Notes under the pieces: generated by a model
What the model was told of the DNA's origin: nothing
Seen by the model: the letters and a program-made list of their open reading frames with translations, nothing else
Databases searched by the model: none
Source: Aporrectodea caliginosa
Lineage: Eukaryota; Annelida; Clitellata; Crassiclitellata; Lumbricidae
Assembly (NCBI GenBank): GCA_020284085.1
Contig: JACEVL010000209.1
Location: 749,501-813,500, forward strand
Direction: 5' to 3'
Length of the DNA: 64,000 bases
Shown here: positions 33,985 through 46,120 of the stretch, piece after piece
Layout: every line of letters begins with the position of its first letter
Position numbering within the stretch: the stretch's first letter is position 1
Translations under genes and position numbers: made by a program

Positions 33985-34285
33985 TACGACCAGGGCTGTT
34001 AAAGGCTTGGGTTTTTGTTTTGTTTTTTTTATAAAAAGCCGCAAATTTTTTTTACAAATTTCAAAATTATAAATGCCAAAAATGTCGTCTCTTCAACTTT
34101 CTTGGCAATTGTTGTATGGTCTTTGGTAACTTCGTTTTATGACATTCTACGGTTCTACTGTTCTAGTTAGGCTAATTTCATTTATAGGCGTAGGCCCTAT
34201 GCATCTGATTAATTTGAACGGTAGGCTATTATGCCATTTTTATGAATTTTATCATCCGAAATAGGAAAATCTCAAATGCAAAAAA
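33985..34285 (+). repeat. Dispersed repeat, copy B (with TAGGC-type micro-insertions)
   Basis: Second copy of the repeat at 20.1-20.4 kb, in inverted orientation. Relative to that copy it carries extra bases at three TA sites: GTTAGGCTAATTTC (about 34,167), TTTATAGGCGTAGGCCCTAT (about 34,181-34,200) and GGTAGGCTATTATG (about 34,221). Confidence 0.85.
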
Positions 34286-34289
34286 CAAA

Positions 34290-36650
34290 AACAAAACAAA
34301 CAAACAACAAATCATTTTGAAAGTTTGTTTTTTTGCACCCCTGCATACGACTGAGAATCGATAGCGCTGAGCCATTGCGTGCGAAGTATGCGTGCTCAAG
34401 ATCCTTGATGTCAGAGGCATCTACACCATGTAAAGTTGTAAACCTTGGAGCAAATGCTTCACCCAAGAAACAGGGGAGAAGACCTCAATGAGAAATTAGG
34501 GGAAGTTTAAATTTATAAAATATCGTACCATGCAGTAAGGTAATAATTAAATAATTATTAAGATGCTTGAAGTTTAAACTTATTGTGGTTAAGTGTCAGT
34601 AATATTTTAAAAGGCATTAGGCTCCTGGGCATTTGCCCTCTGCCCCCCCCTTTGGTGGGCCTGGGTCCTACGATCCTTCACTGGGAACAAGTTGGGCGTC
34701 TTATCTCTGCATAGTAGAAATATGCTGTGGAGAAATTGGACTTTGACATCCTGCCGACTGATGACCCTGCCGCTGACCTCTTCCCTGCCGACTTCGAGCC
34801 TCTGTGCTGCATCATTCTGTCTGTAGAGTCAGGCCGACCCAGCCCTCGGTCGCTGCAGCTACGGAGCTACAGAGGCGCCTAAGATTCTATAGCCTAGTAT
34901 ACAGATAAAATTCTAAACTAAACAACCCAGCTTAATTTTTCAGAAAATTCCAAGGTCCTCCGTATTCCTACCATTCGTCATAGGCTGGCGTGCCACAAAT
35001 GACACGCGTGCCATAGGTTGGCTACCACCGGTCTAAGTCATCGTTAGCCTACCGTCAATAGCCTACTGATAGATTATATATTACAGTATTCTATAGTGAA
35101 ATGCCACGAGAAAAGCGAATTGCGAAGTTGCAATGCTTAGAAGTTTGCTACAACATGTTGGTGCGTGGGGACAAATGGAAGAGCCACTGCAAGGAAAACC
35201 ATGGTTTCAAATACAAAAGGTAGACAGTCTACTGTATTGTTCAGCTTAATACAAGGTGCCAAAATAGACATGACTCACTGTACACTTACGGGCGTTTCTC
35301 CTAGTTTTTGTTCTATTATTGTATGTCGTGTGAGGGTTATTGTCATCCAATCTTTTCCCCGGACTCCAGTCAATTAACTGTTTTGGCCAAGTCTCTTTGG
35401 TGTATGGCATGTAGGGCCTACTGCTGATGTGAATTTAGGTGCGAATTACTAGTATTACATTGACAACTATAACTGTCTGTAGCAGATGTTGTTTTTACAG
35501 TGGTACTATTGTGCTCGCAGTTTTCATTTTCAATCACTTATTGCTAAGTTAAAAAGTTTCTTTAAATTTGCATTCAGTTTATTCAGTTTACGACTTTACG
35601 CCTATCACATAATCAACACACAGTTACAGTGGCTGCAGGAAGGGGAGTGGGGGGGGGAAAGTTGCTCCAATGACTTTGGGGGATAGACGCCCCTGCTTGT
35701 AGTGTAATGCAATGCAATTCTTCGAAATTTCTCAGCGCCCCACAAAAGCCGCGTCAGGGAGACCAGCATATTCACCGGCGATATGCTAAGACATTATGTC
35801 TTACACAGTGATCGCCCGAGTGGAAGCCCGAACCCGTAGAGTATACTCTCCGCATTACAAGCGGAGCACTCTATTACATTCATTCGGCTGCTATGCCCCA
35901 CAGAAAGTTGTGCAAGGTTACGCTATACTCGAATTGCTTGTGTGCCCTTATTTCCCGCTCCAACGAACGCCACATGCACCCCATAGACGAGTATTGTCAT
36001 TGTGGTGGTCATTATATAGGCTACCCTATCACATGACGATGCTTTGGGGGGGCAACTGTAGCCTATACTTAGTTACGGAATGCTAGGCGATGCAGCTGAG
36101 CAGGCGGCAGGCAGCTACAGAAACGCTGAATTGTTATTGCAATTAGAATTTATATAGCATCGTCAGTAGCAAGCTACTTCTAGGATGCTAATTGGGGACC
36201 GACATAACTTTGGGGGACAGATTTTCTGGGACGGATTTTTGCATTTGGGAGAATAGATAGGCCCTATGCCCAGTCAAAACTGTGGGGGACAGTCCCCCTC
36301 TGCCCCTTGCTTATTCACTTGGCTTTGGAGTTTACGATTAGACCTTTATCATGAGGCAGCTTCGGTAAACAGAAACTACAGACAATCAGAAGCCTCAGTA
36401 CCGGTAGCCTAATGTCAATTATAGGCATTAAATAATAATAATTATGATATTCATTACAACACCCGACAGGGACTATTCAGAACTTGATAGGCCTATACGA
36501 GTAACATTAGTACAAAAAAACATTAGGCCTACTATTATAGAGATTCTGTATGGTCTGGTAAGGGAGGATCGAGGTCCATGGGCCCATGGGTGACACCATG
36601 AGTTACCGCACTGGATGACACCAACCCTATAGTGACGCCACTGCTTGGGA

Positions 36651-36688
<38 letters not shown>

Positions 36689-37039
36689 AATCATGATAGT
36701 AATGTTGCTATTAATAATGCAGTGATGTATTTGTGTAGTGCCGTTCATTTATGAATTATGAAGGCGCTAAAGAATTTCCAGGCTCTCAAGATGTGTGGCG
36801 GTTAGCCTATAATACGAGAGGAAAGAGTTGTTCCATAGCCTAACCACTGTTTGTCTTGCCCATAGCCTATAGACCTATCTATGGTCCATCGAATTATCAG
36901 TGAAGCGAATGGGTCTGTACTAACATGCGCAGTGTCGAATCTGCATTATGAAATTCACGTGGTTATCGATGCCTTGAAAGAGAGACAAACGGAAATTCCA
37001 CACAATAGTAAAGCTAGGCTACGGTGATTGAACAACAGA
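34290..37039. other. Gene-free stretch with transposon remnants
   Basis: I see no convincing gene. It contains the right-end relative of the 32.9-kb element (34,617-34,668), G-rich transposon-like remnants (GACTTTGGGGGATAGACGCC at about 35,671, ACTTTGGGGGACAGATTTT at about 36,208), a GAT microsatellite (36,652-36,690), an orphan hAT-like right end (GTGACGCCACTG near 36,630) and many TAGGCCTA-type words. The 96-codon frame near 35.8 kb lacks any family signature. Confidence 0.5.
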
Positions 37040-37111
37040 TCCCACATGGTCTAGTGGTTAGGATTCCAGCCTTTCACGTTGGCGGCCCGGGTTCGATCCC
37101 CGGTGTGGGAA
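37040..37111 (+). tRNA. tRNA-Glu (TTC)
   Basis: A 72-nt cloverleaf. Acceptor TCCCACA pairs with TGTGGGA, discriminator A. A box TGGTCTAGTGGTTAGGATT, anticodon loop CTTTCAC with TTC, B box GGTTCGATCCC. It matches the animal tRNA-Glu pattern; the anticodon stem includes one G-T pair. Confidence 0.95.
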
Positions 37112-37476
37112 CTATACATTTTTATTACCAGATTTACGTTGAGTCACGCGCAAGGGAGACAGCGCAGGCCTGAGGCCACCCGCCCTCGTATGCCGCGACT
37201 TGTAGACTTGATATAGCGCCGAAAAAAACTGGTCTCTCACGCAGCTGCTCCTGATATGGTTCTAAGAAATTTCGTAGATTTATATTTTTTCTAAGCTTAT
37301 TACATTATAGTTATAATCCACTCTTAAACAAAGCTGTGGAGATTTAAATATTAATTTACAACTCCATGGCCAAAAACAAGTGATACACCTCTAAAACAAC
37401 GCTTTGTGGCCGATTATCTTACTCACCTCAAATTGTTTTGGTTTCCGAATTTATGAAAGCACAGTTATAAAATAGT

Positions 37477-37558
37477 TGACAGCGGTGGGATTCGAACCCA
37501 CGCCCCCGAAGAGACTGGTGCCTTAAACCAGCGCCTTAGACCGCTCGGCCACGCTATC
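37477..37558 (-). tRNA. tRNA-Leu (AAG)
   Basis: An 82-nt class II tRNA on the minus strand. Acceptor GATAGCG pairs with CGCTGTC (one T-G pair), discriminator A. A box TGGCCGAGCGGTCTAAGG, anticodon loop TTAAGGC with AAG, variable arm CTCTTCGGGGG, B box GGTTCGAATCC. Confidence 0.95.
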
Positions 37559-38324
37559 CTTAGGTTCAAACGGTGATTGAGAGCCACCTGTTTCATCTTA
37601 CTCCATCTGATTGGCCTCGATCAGTTTCATTTATAGCAGTTCTATTAATAGCTTGCACTCATTAATATACGCAGCACTCTACTAATAACTATAATTAGAA
37701 CAAAGAGCTAATATACACTAGACAGCGTCTCAGTACGTGTTGGCTACGATGTAATAATTATACGCTACTTGTAACGTTTGATATTGCCTGCCTTCCAAAG
37801 TTCAGCAGTGCACACAATACGACAGAACGTCGATGGCGCAGAGCATTATTGTGAGCAAAGTTTTCCAATTAAATATATTATTTTTATTGAACAGAAAATT
37901 AACTTACCAGCACCAAATCTTGTCTACGATGTTGTTGTTTACAAGTCTTGGACTGCAGCGTGTTATGTAGATTTCCTTTCAGTCGCTCTACGCAACTTTA
38001 TGTCTATGTTTAAAATAGGTGTAAACGAACGATAATAGAGGTAAATCAGTAAAAAAATAATAAAGATTGTTTTTATAGACAGCGTGGCTACTCTACCATT
38101 CAGCGTGTTGTATAAAACACTTAACTAACTACTAATCCCGATTCTATTAATGAGATTATAAGTAGAAATATCCACAGACAGCATGCTGAGAATTATAATC
38201 TCCTGTCTTGGAATCCAGAGCATAACGTCAATTGATAACGTGTTTATAGTTTCCTGTTCCCGCCATTATGTCATGTGACATGGTTAATACAAATGGTAGA
38301 TAACAAATTATTGTATTGTATTGT

Positions 38325-38700
38325 ATTTGAACACTTGTTATAGCGCCCCTACCAGATTCCTATTCAGAGGCGCTCCCGACTACTGCGCGGACGATGAATA
38401 GGAGTTTCGCGCCGAAGCGCATGAGCAATTGCGTGTGAAGGACTTGCCCAGGGTCCCTACGCGGTGGCTTGAGGTGGATTCGAACCCGCAACCCTCCAGC
38501 TGCAAGGCACCGAACATACCCCTATACCACCGCGCCCCAGTTGTATTGTGTTGTATTGTACTCCACGTTTATATTGCGACCGAACCACCCGCAGTAAAGA
38601 TCCGAGAAATTAATCACTGATAAACCGACCGACCAGGAATCGAACCCGGGCCGCCGGCGTGGTGAGCGGGCTACCAACCCACTCGGCCACTCAGGACCTC
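38325..38700 (-). mobile_element. Dimeric tRNA-derived SINE, second copy
   Basis: Reverse-strand copy of the 29.7-kb SINE. It has the same two heads (CCTGAGTGGCCGAGTGGG with GGGTTCGATTCCTGG, then GGGGCGCGGTGGTATAGGGG with GGGTTCGAATCC) and the same body and tail, with a shorter spacer between the heads. Confidence 0.88.
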
Positions 38701-38839
38701 TTAGTAATAAAGTAAGGTGTAGCTCAGCTAATCGACATGTCAACAAGATTTGGAGCTTTGGTGTCGGGAACGTAATCGGCTTCCACAACTCTCACCATGT
38801 CAACTCGTGCGAAAAAATTGCAGTACTCATTTGAGTCAT

Positions 38840-39590
38840 TTCATAGGACCCTGTGAGACAAGATGGTGTGAAAAAGGAGAATTCTACCTTGATCAGTACA
38901 GAGTTCTAACATCCGGAAGAGAAGGCAATCATTTGCGAGAGGGAGTAACAATGATTCTGAACAGGAAACAGCAAAAGCAATGATAGGATACCAGTTGATA
39001 TCACAACGATTAATGTCTGCAAGATTTCGCCCCAAATTTGCCAAGGTGACAGTCATCCAAGCCTATGCACCGACGTCAGCAGCTACGGAGGAAGAAATTG
39101 ATGCATTCTATGAACAACTTCAGCAGATAATACACGGAATTCCCAGACACGACATAATCGTCATTGCGGGAGATTTTAATGCAAAGGTCGGCAGAGAAAG
39201 CGATACATGGAGAGGCACATTGGCAAAGTCGGATGGGGAGACTTAATGACAGCGGAGAAAAACTGCTCCAGTTCTGTACTGCAAACGACTTAAAGCTAAT
39301 GAACACTTTCTTCGAATAAAAGAAACCACAAAGGAAATGGTCATGGACATCACCCGATGGAAAGACACATAACCCGATCAACTATATCATAATAAACAAA
39401 AGATGGAGCTCAAATGTGACAAACTGCAGATCATTCGACGCACAAATTGGTTCCAGTCACAAGCTAGACTGAACTGTAGGCTTACGTATGCGAGGGACAA
39501 TCAGGTGTCCATGGGCAGCCGACCGGGGACCAAGGAGACCAAAATGCAGAAGTTCCTAAGGCATGGTGAAGCAGAGCCAACATGACAATG
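38840..39590 (+). pseudogene. LINE endonuclease domain (RTE-like), frameshifted
   Basis: The plus strand encodes ETRWCEKGEFYLDQYRVLTSGREG, followed after small frame breaks by FAKVTVIQAYAPTSAATEEE, HDIIVIAGDFNAKVGRES, and RKWSWTSPDGKTHNPINYIIINKRW. The DFNAKVG and SPDGxxxNxIxYI motifs are the catalytic blocks of the apurinic-like endonuclease of RTE-type LINEs. No reverse transcriptase follows. Confidence 0.85.
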
Positions 39591-40327
39591 ATGCCCAACC
39601 TCTATCCTTGATCATAACATTAATTCCGAAATTTGTCAACTGACAGTGCATGTCTGTATGTTTTACTGCTGTGAAGTTGTTGTCTATTTTATGATCCAGT
39701 GGAATTTTCTTTTGATTTCCTGCCTACCATAAAAATTATGAATCTTGTGCATGTACTTGTAATTGTAATTGGAAATTTATATGGCACCGCTCCAGCGAAA
39801 ACAACCGACATGGTTGTACTTGGATTTTTACCTGGATGCAAACCAAACTCATTTTTGCTGTAGCAGTTTTGAATTTGAATATTCTGATTTTATTGTCTTA
39901 GCTTTTTCTTGCATTAAACAGATGTAAGCAACACATTATTTTGCAATGCAATACAACTGCATTTGAAATCGCAATCCTTCAAAAGTCCAAAAGTGCATAC
40001 GACCAAATATCAGAGCATAACTGATGCTGAGCAATTGTGAGTGAAGGACTTGCGCAAGATCCCTACACAGTTATTCGCTCGGGTGAGGCTCAAACCCGCA
40101 CTCTCGTGCGTTAAAAATTAATTGCGGCGTTAAAAATTTAAATCGGATTACCATGCCACACAAGAGGTTTTATGTAACTTAAAAAATGCATAAATAATCA
40201 TCTTTTAAACCTGAAAATATGCACAACAGTGCAATTTTGTTTTGCATACAGAAAAATGCTGAAAACTATTTTGTGTGTTTTAGGGCACACGGTTGGTTGC
40301 GAACGTGATACATCGCCTGGAAAAGTG

Positions 40328-40566
40328 ATGCCCCATGAACCGATCTTACCGCCTCCTGCTCCACCACCTCTTCCACCACCACTTCTTCCAGAATCTCTGA
40401 TGCCAGATGCCTGCCAAAGTGGAAGGGCCTTGGAGAATGCTAAAACCCTCGTCAGAAAGAATCTCATTGGAATTCAGGAGAGGAAACAACGAGAGTATAA
40501 TGACTTACAGAATATAGTTCGAAGTCTCCTTACTGTTGCACAAGCACAGTCGAACAGCTCGTTGAG
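40328..40566 (+). CDS. ACTMAP: ACTMAP exon 1: proline-rich N-terminus
   Basis: Encodes MPHEPILPPPAPPP and then a helical region RALENAKTLVRKNLIGI ending at AG|GTTTGT. The frame is open upstream through the acceptor TTTTAG at 40281-40283, so the exon itself probably starts at 40284 and includes a short 5' part or a few more codons from an upstream exon. Confidence 0.8.
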
Positions 40567-43500
40567 GTTTGTATGTTTTGTGTATATGGACGCATACATG
40601 TATGTATATATATACTTGTGTATGTATGTATTTGTGTGTGTATATAAACTATATATATATATTTTGCATGCGTTTGGTATGTAATGCATGTGTGTATGTA
40701 TTGTACGTATGTAAGTACCTATCTATCCCGCATATAATTATACAAACATGTGCATGGATACCTATGCATATATAATTTTATATATAGGCCTACATACATA
40801 CATATATACATATAAATGTTGGTCTGTGTGTATATGTGACCTGTATGTAGATGTGCGGCATAGGTAGGTTCTTAATAATTTTAAGGGCACAATGGATAGG
40901 TGATAAAAGGCAGTGGTTCCCAAACCGTGGCCCGCGGGCCAAAAGTGGCCCGAGAATCCTTTGAATGTGGCCCGTACAGTCACTCACAAATTTTAAAAAA
41001 TATTAAATTACCTTGTTTTTTGATTTAGGCTTCTGACAATTGAAAAAAAAAGAAAGAGTGGGAAAGAGTAAATAGTAACTGTTATCATGAGTTTTGCATA
41101 AGGAAGAGGGGGCTAAAGTGAGGCTTGGGACGAATTTGTCATGAAAATGACGGCAATGATTTTTTTTAAGATTGCAATCGATGGCTTTACACTAGTTACG
41201 CCACTGCAACTGAGGAGGAACTGAGGACGGCTCCTCAGATCTCTGTGGCCCGCCATGATATTTTAAAAGTAAGACTTTGCCCTCCATCAAAAGAGCTTGG
41301 GAACCACTGATAAAAGGCATTATATTTTCTGATGATAGGGCTTGCCCCGGCTTGTGATGATGACTTGTGTTTGTTTCTTGTTTTTGAAACAGCCAGGCAG
41401 TTGACGGAACAATCCGTTTGTCTTTCTACCGTCATGTGCCTCCAATCGTCCAAGATGGCCCAAGGTGTGAGAATTTTCTTCAGTCATAATGTAATATGTA
41501 AAGTAATGTAAAGATGAGAATTTATCCATATGCAACAAAGTAGTCTGTTGATGGTGTCCTGAATCTGTAATCCAATGATTACAGGTTTGAGCCTGCAGAG
41601 TGGACTGTAAGTAAGTAAGTGCAAGTAGCCTTTATTTGTATCTGACAAGCGCATATGTGTCAGGTAGTTGACAACTTATCTCACGCCTCAGATTCAGATA
41701 TGCTGAGCATGTATGCGTGAGATACTGAAATGGGTTGTTTACTGGTATATGTACTGCACAATTCTGTAGGAAAGCAGTCACAAGGGCCACAGTATAGGGG
41801 AAACCCGGAAAAGGCAAGGTAAAGGTTATTTGTCACGTTCATTTACCACACATCTTATCAACAATAGTTCTCAGATATGCGGTCGTGAGGTTCAATGAGC
41901 ATATCTCTGGTTTGATGTCAGTTGGTTCTAGTGCTGTACTGAATATTTATATTCGATTCACTTTGGACCGCATAGTGCTATGAATAGTTTATTAATTCCT
42001 ATCCGTGATGTATTGTACTTTCAGACATGGTCTGGCTAGTTGCTAGAGCCTAGGTTAATGAAAATGATAGCAGTACTCACTTTCAGTTGCTATTTGGCAA
42101 ATGTTCCTTCGCCGTCTCCAGACCCAGTTCATGGAACATTCTTCCCGATCCTTTGAAGAATGCGCCATCTCTGGAGACCTTTAAATCACAGCTCAAGACC
42201 TCTTTTAAAACTATTCTGTGACTGTCATTCATTTTTGAACTTATGTAAAGCGCCATTTTCTTCGGCCTGGGCGTTAATAGTCGCCATTCATCAAGCCACC
42301 AGCCGCAGTCTCCTCCGCCTTTCACCGCGGATGTGTTCTTGGAGCGTCTTACTGCCAAGATCGCATCCATCCGCGCTGCTACTTCTACAGCTCCTCCACC
42401 AGAGTTCACTACTACTGACGCTCATCTCTCCATCCTTAATGAGGTCACAAGCCTGGAGTTACGTCAACTCATTCTGGCCTCTGCACCGAAGACGTGTGAG
42501 TTGGACCCTGTGCCCACATTCCTCGTCCAAGAGCTCGTTGACGACCTCCTTCCCTTCCTCACCGAGCTCTGTAACCGGTCGATTCAGGAAGCTGAACTGC
42601 CCAGTCACAGAAGCGATCTGTTCTTCTTCCTGTCTTGAAGCGAGATGGACTGGACGCAAGTGATCCTGCGAATTACCGTCCTATCGCTAATGTAACATTC
42701 CTCTCTAAAACTTTAGAGCTTGAATATGTATGTATGTATGAAAATTTGTTATAGTAGCCCTTCAAGATTTCTACTCAGGTCGACTACAGTGCGGACACTG
42801 AATCAGACACCACGAGGCAAATAAGAACAGGGTTAATAAATATTAATCCGAGTCAATGAGGTATTGTAGCTAACCAACTGATTGTTTATTTAGTAATGCA
42901 TAGACCTTTACAGTGGTTTTGGGAGGAATCATTCCACCGAGACTTTATTGGTTCGCCTTCTTTCGGACTTCTATGGCGCCATGGACAGTGGTCAGATAAC
43001 TCTATTGGCCCTATTTGATGTCAGTTCGGCATTTGATTCTGTCGACCACTCTATCTTGCTTAAGCGTCTTGCTGTCTCCTTTGGGCTGACTGGCAAACCC
43101 TTAGATTGGCTTTCTTCCTTTCTCACTGGGCGCACAAACTGTGCTGTTGTTGGGTCCTCTAGGTCCCGTTGGGTCCCTGCCCCTTTTGGTGTACCCCATG
43201 GGTCGGTTTTGGGCCCTTTGCTGTACATCCTTTATACAGCTGATATTAGCTCCCTGTGCGGTCTAGTGGGCTGCTGCATCAGCTTTATGCTGATGATATA
43301 CAAGCGTATGTCCACTGCCGTGCGGCCGATGCGGCTTCTGTTGGGCTGATCACTATTGATGCTATCTGGTTGGATGGCCTCGAACCGTCTGCTCTTAAAC
43401 CCATCCAAAACTCAATTTATCTGGCTTGGTAGTCGACAGCTGATCGGTGTAGACATGAACTGTTGGCTGAAACTTACCCTCATGTCACTTTTTCACTTAA

Positions 43501-46071
43501 CGTGACCTTGGAGCGGCGCTCGACCAAGAGCTTAGTTTTTGCAACATGTTAACTTGCTTACTACCAGCTCCGGCCGTGTTGTGCTATCGCTCTCTCTCTC
43601 ATGATAATGCCGATGTTCTTGTCCATGCCTTTGTTACCAGCAGAGTCGATAACTGTAGTTGATTCTCGCTGGTCTCCCTTCTGGACTAATAAGCCGTCTT
43701 GACCGGGTCCTCCGCTCTGCTGCCCGACTGATTGGTCGTATTCCAAAATACGCTTCAGTCTCTGCTTACATGCGCGATGTTCTGCACTGGCTTCCTGCCG
43801 CAGCGCATCTCTTACAGGATAGCAGCCTTAGTTTGGCGGTGCCTTGCTGGCTGTTCTCCATCATACCTATCTGACCTCTGTCGTCCCTGTCTCTGAACTA
43901 GCTCCCCGTCGGGTATCTGCGTTCCTCGCCAAGGGAGAGCTCCTTGTCTCAAGCAGCGCCGAGCCTTCTCGGTTGTTGGACCCTCAACCTGAATGGGCTC
44001 CCACTTGAGCTGCGCTTGATGCCTCGCAGCAATTTGCCTGCTTACTGCCGCCTTCTCAAGTCTTCTCTGTTTAGCCGTGGCTGGGCTGGGGAGCTCTGAG
44101 TAGGTTCCTTGAAGGGGCGCTATATAAATGCTCGGAATGAATGAATGAATGAATAGTATAGCACTATATAAATTGTCTTATTATTGTTGTTATTATTATT
44201 ATTGTTTGGAATCTTCTACTGCAAGAGGCCTACCAGTAACTTGCCAGTTCACTCTCATCATTTAAATATTCTTGTCAAAATCCAATATCATGGTCTTGAC
44301 TCTGTCTTGGTCCCATTGAACATTCCTAAATGCCTCAGATTCAGATATACATGTACCGATGTTGCATGCACGATATTTCTTTAAATTAATAGATAAATAA
44401 ATAAATTTAAAGACTGTTCAGTGATTGAATATGTGACTCTGAAATGATCCAGTTATGTCACAATACATTGCTGTGCATGTTAGTGAGTGTGTTTGTTTTG
44501 TTTTTGACAGTTGTGGACTTGCTGCATTGTGTATGGCCCTTAATCTTTTGTACAATAAAGACTTCAAACTCCATGAAGTCCTTGACATTGCTAGAAAGCT
44601 TGGATTCACAAAGATGGGAGAAATGTTTTCAGGTAAACCGCTTAATAACGTTTAGGCCTGAATGATATTTAAAAAACATTATACATATACAGTAGCATTA
44701 AATTTTCAGTCTCATATTATTAATCATCACCTAAAGGCGAGTAAGAACAGGTTAATAATCCGAGTCAGTGAGGTTGAATGATTGATTGGTTGATTGGTTG
44801 GGTTGATTTATTGATTGTTGGGTTGGTGGTTTGATTTCTTGATTGATTGAATAGATAGTTTTTATTCATTGATTAAATCAAATAAAAAGGAGTTCCATGG
44901 TGACCAACACATCTAATCTATTTTATTCTGCAACCCTTGTTTTCTTAAGATTTTTTGTTTATTTTCTCAATACTTTAAACTGAGCTGCTATATTTAATTG
45001 TATTGTATTGTATTTATAAATTTATAATTAATGCTCTCTGAATCTTCTTTTATATCACATTAGCTATCTTGTACCTGTCCCTGAACAACAGTTTACCTTA
45101 ATCTGTTGCTTTTCATCAGAGAACATGAAACTATGGTGAAATAAGTAAGTAAGTATATTCTTTATTAACCAATTGCTAATCACACTTTGGTATACAGACA
45201 TCTAATAATGATGCTTAACTTCGACTGAATGAAGGCTGTGGATAATATTGATAATAACGATAATATTCTGTAATAATGGTAATATTCTGTATTCTTTTTC
45301 TTTAGCGACTAATCTGTTGCTATTAGCAGAGCATCTTGTACCTTGCACTGGCTACCTCATCAGCCGAGAAATTGATGTAGGCGAAAAGGCAGCCATCATC
45401 GCTAAAGAGTTGCAGCAACAGAATGTCGTATTGATTCCGTATCCTAATTACTGTGCAAGGAACTCTGCTCAAGTGCTTGTTTGATTGTGTGTGCCAGAAC
45501 CTTAGATATTGCTGTCTTTTGGAGCATTTTCCTATCAAGAGCCATATCAAGGATCATGTTATAACAATTAAAGTTGGATTATAGAGTGGTCTTTTGTCAA
45601 AGCTAAATTCAAGCAGCCTTTGATCTTCTGGTATGGTTCCTTGTCTGAGCCATGTTGCAGAATTGCTATGGGCTCTCGTGCATTCCACACAGCTACTCAT
45701 TAAAAGGAACAGCAAGTCCATCTATTACCAGTTAATATTCAAATACCTAATTACAGGAATTGCTATTAAAATAACTGGAAATGTAATCATTGATGCTCTG
45801 TAAACAGTTCTTGCTTAAAATCTTGTCTTATCTGACTGATTAAAGTAAACAGAAAATGTCATTTATCCTTAATCAACTTGACCAGGTATGACAAGGACAG
45901 CAACCATGAGCCTTGTCTGAAGAGAGGACAGAGGGCTCACTGGGCACTCCTAACAGGTAAGCATACAACGTGAATGTGTCTTCAGACTCCTAACCGGCAT
46001 GGTCACGTCATGAAGGATTGTTGGTAGTGGTACTATATGATGAACTGTGGAAAATATATATATATATAAGA

Positions 46072-46120
<49 letters not shown>

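Noticed and set aside
42160..42663. 167-codon plus-strand frame
   Set aside because: The neighbouring frame carries the LINE reverse-transcriptase linker blocks; this one is compositional.
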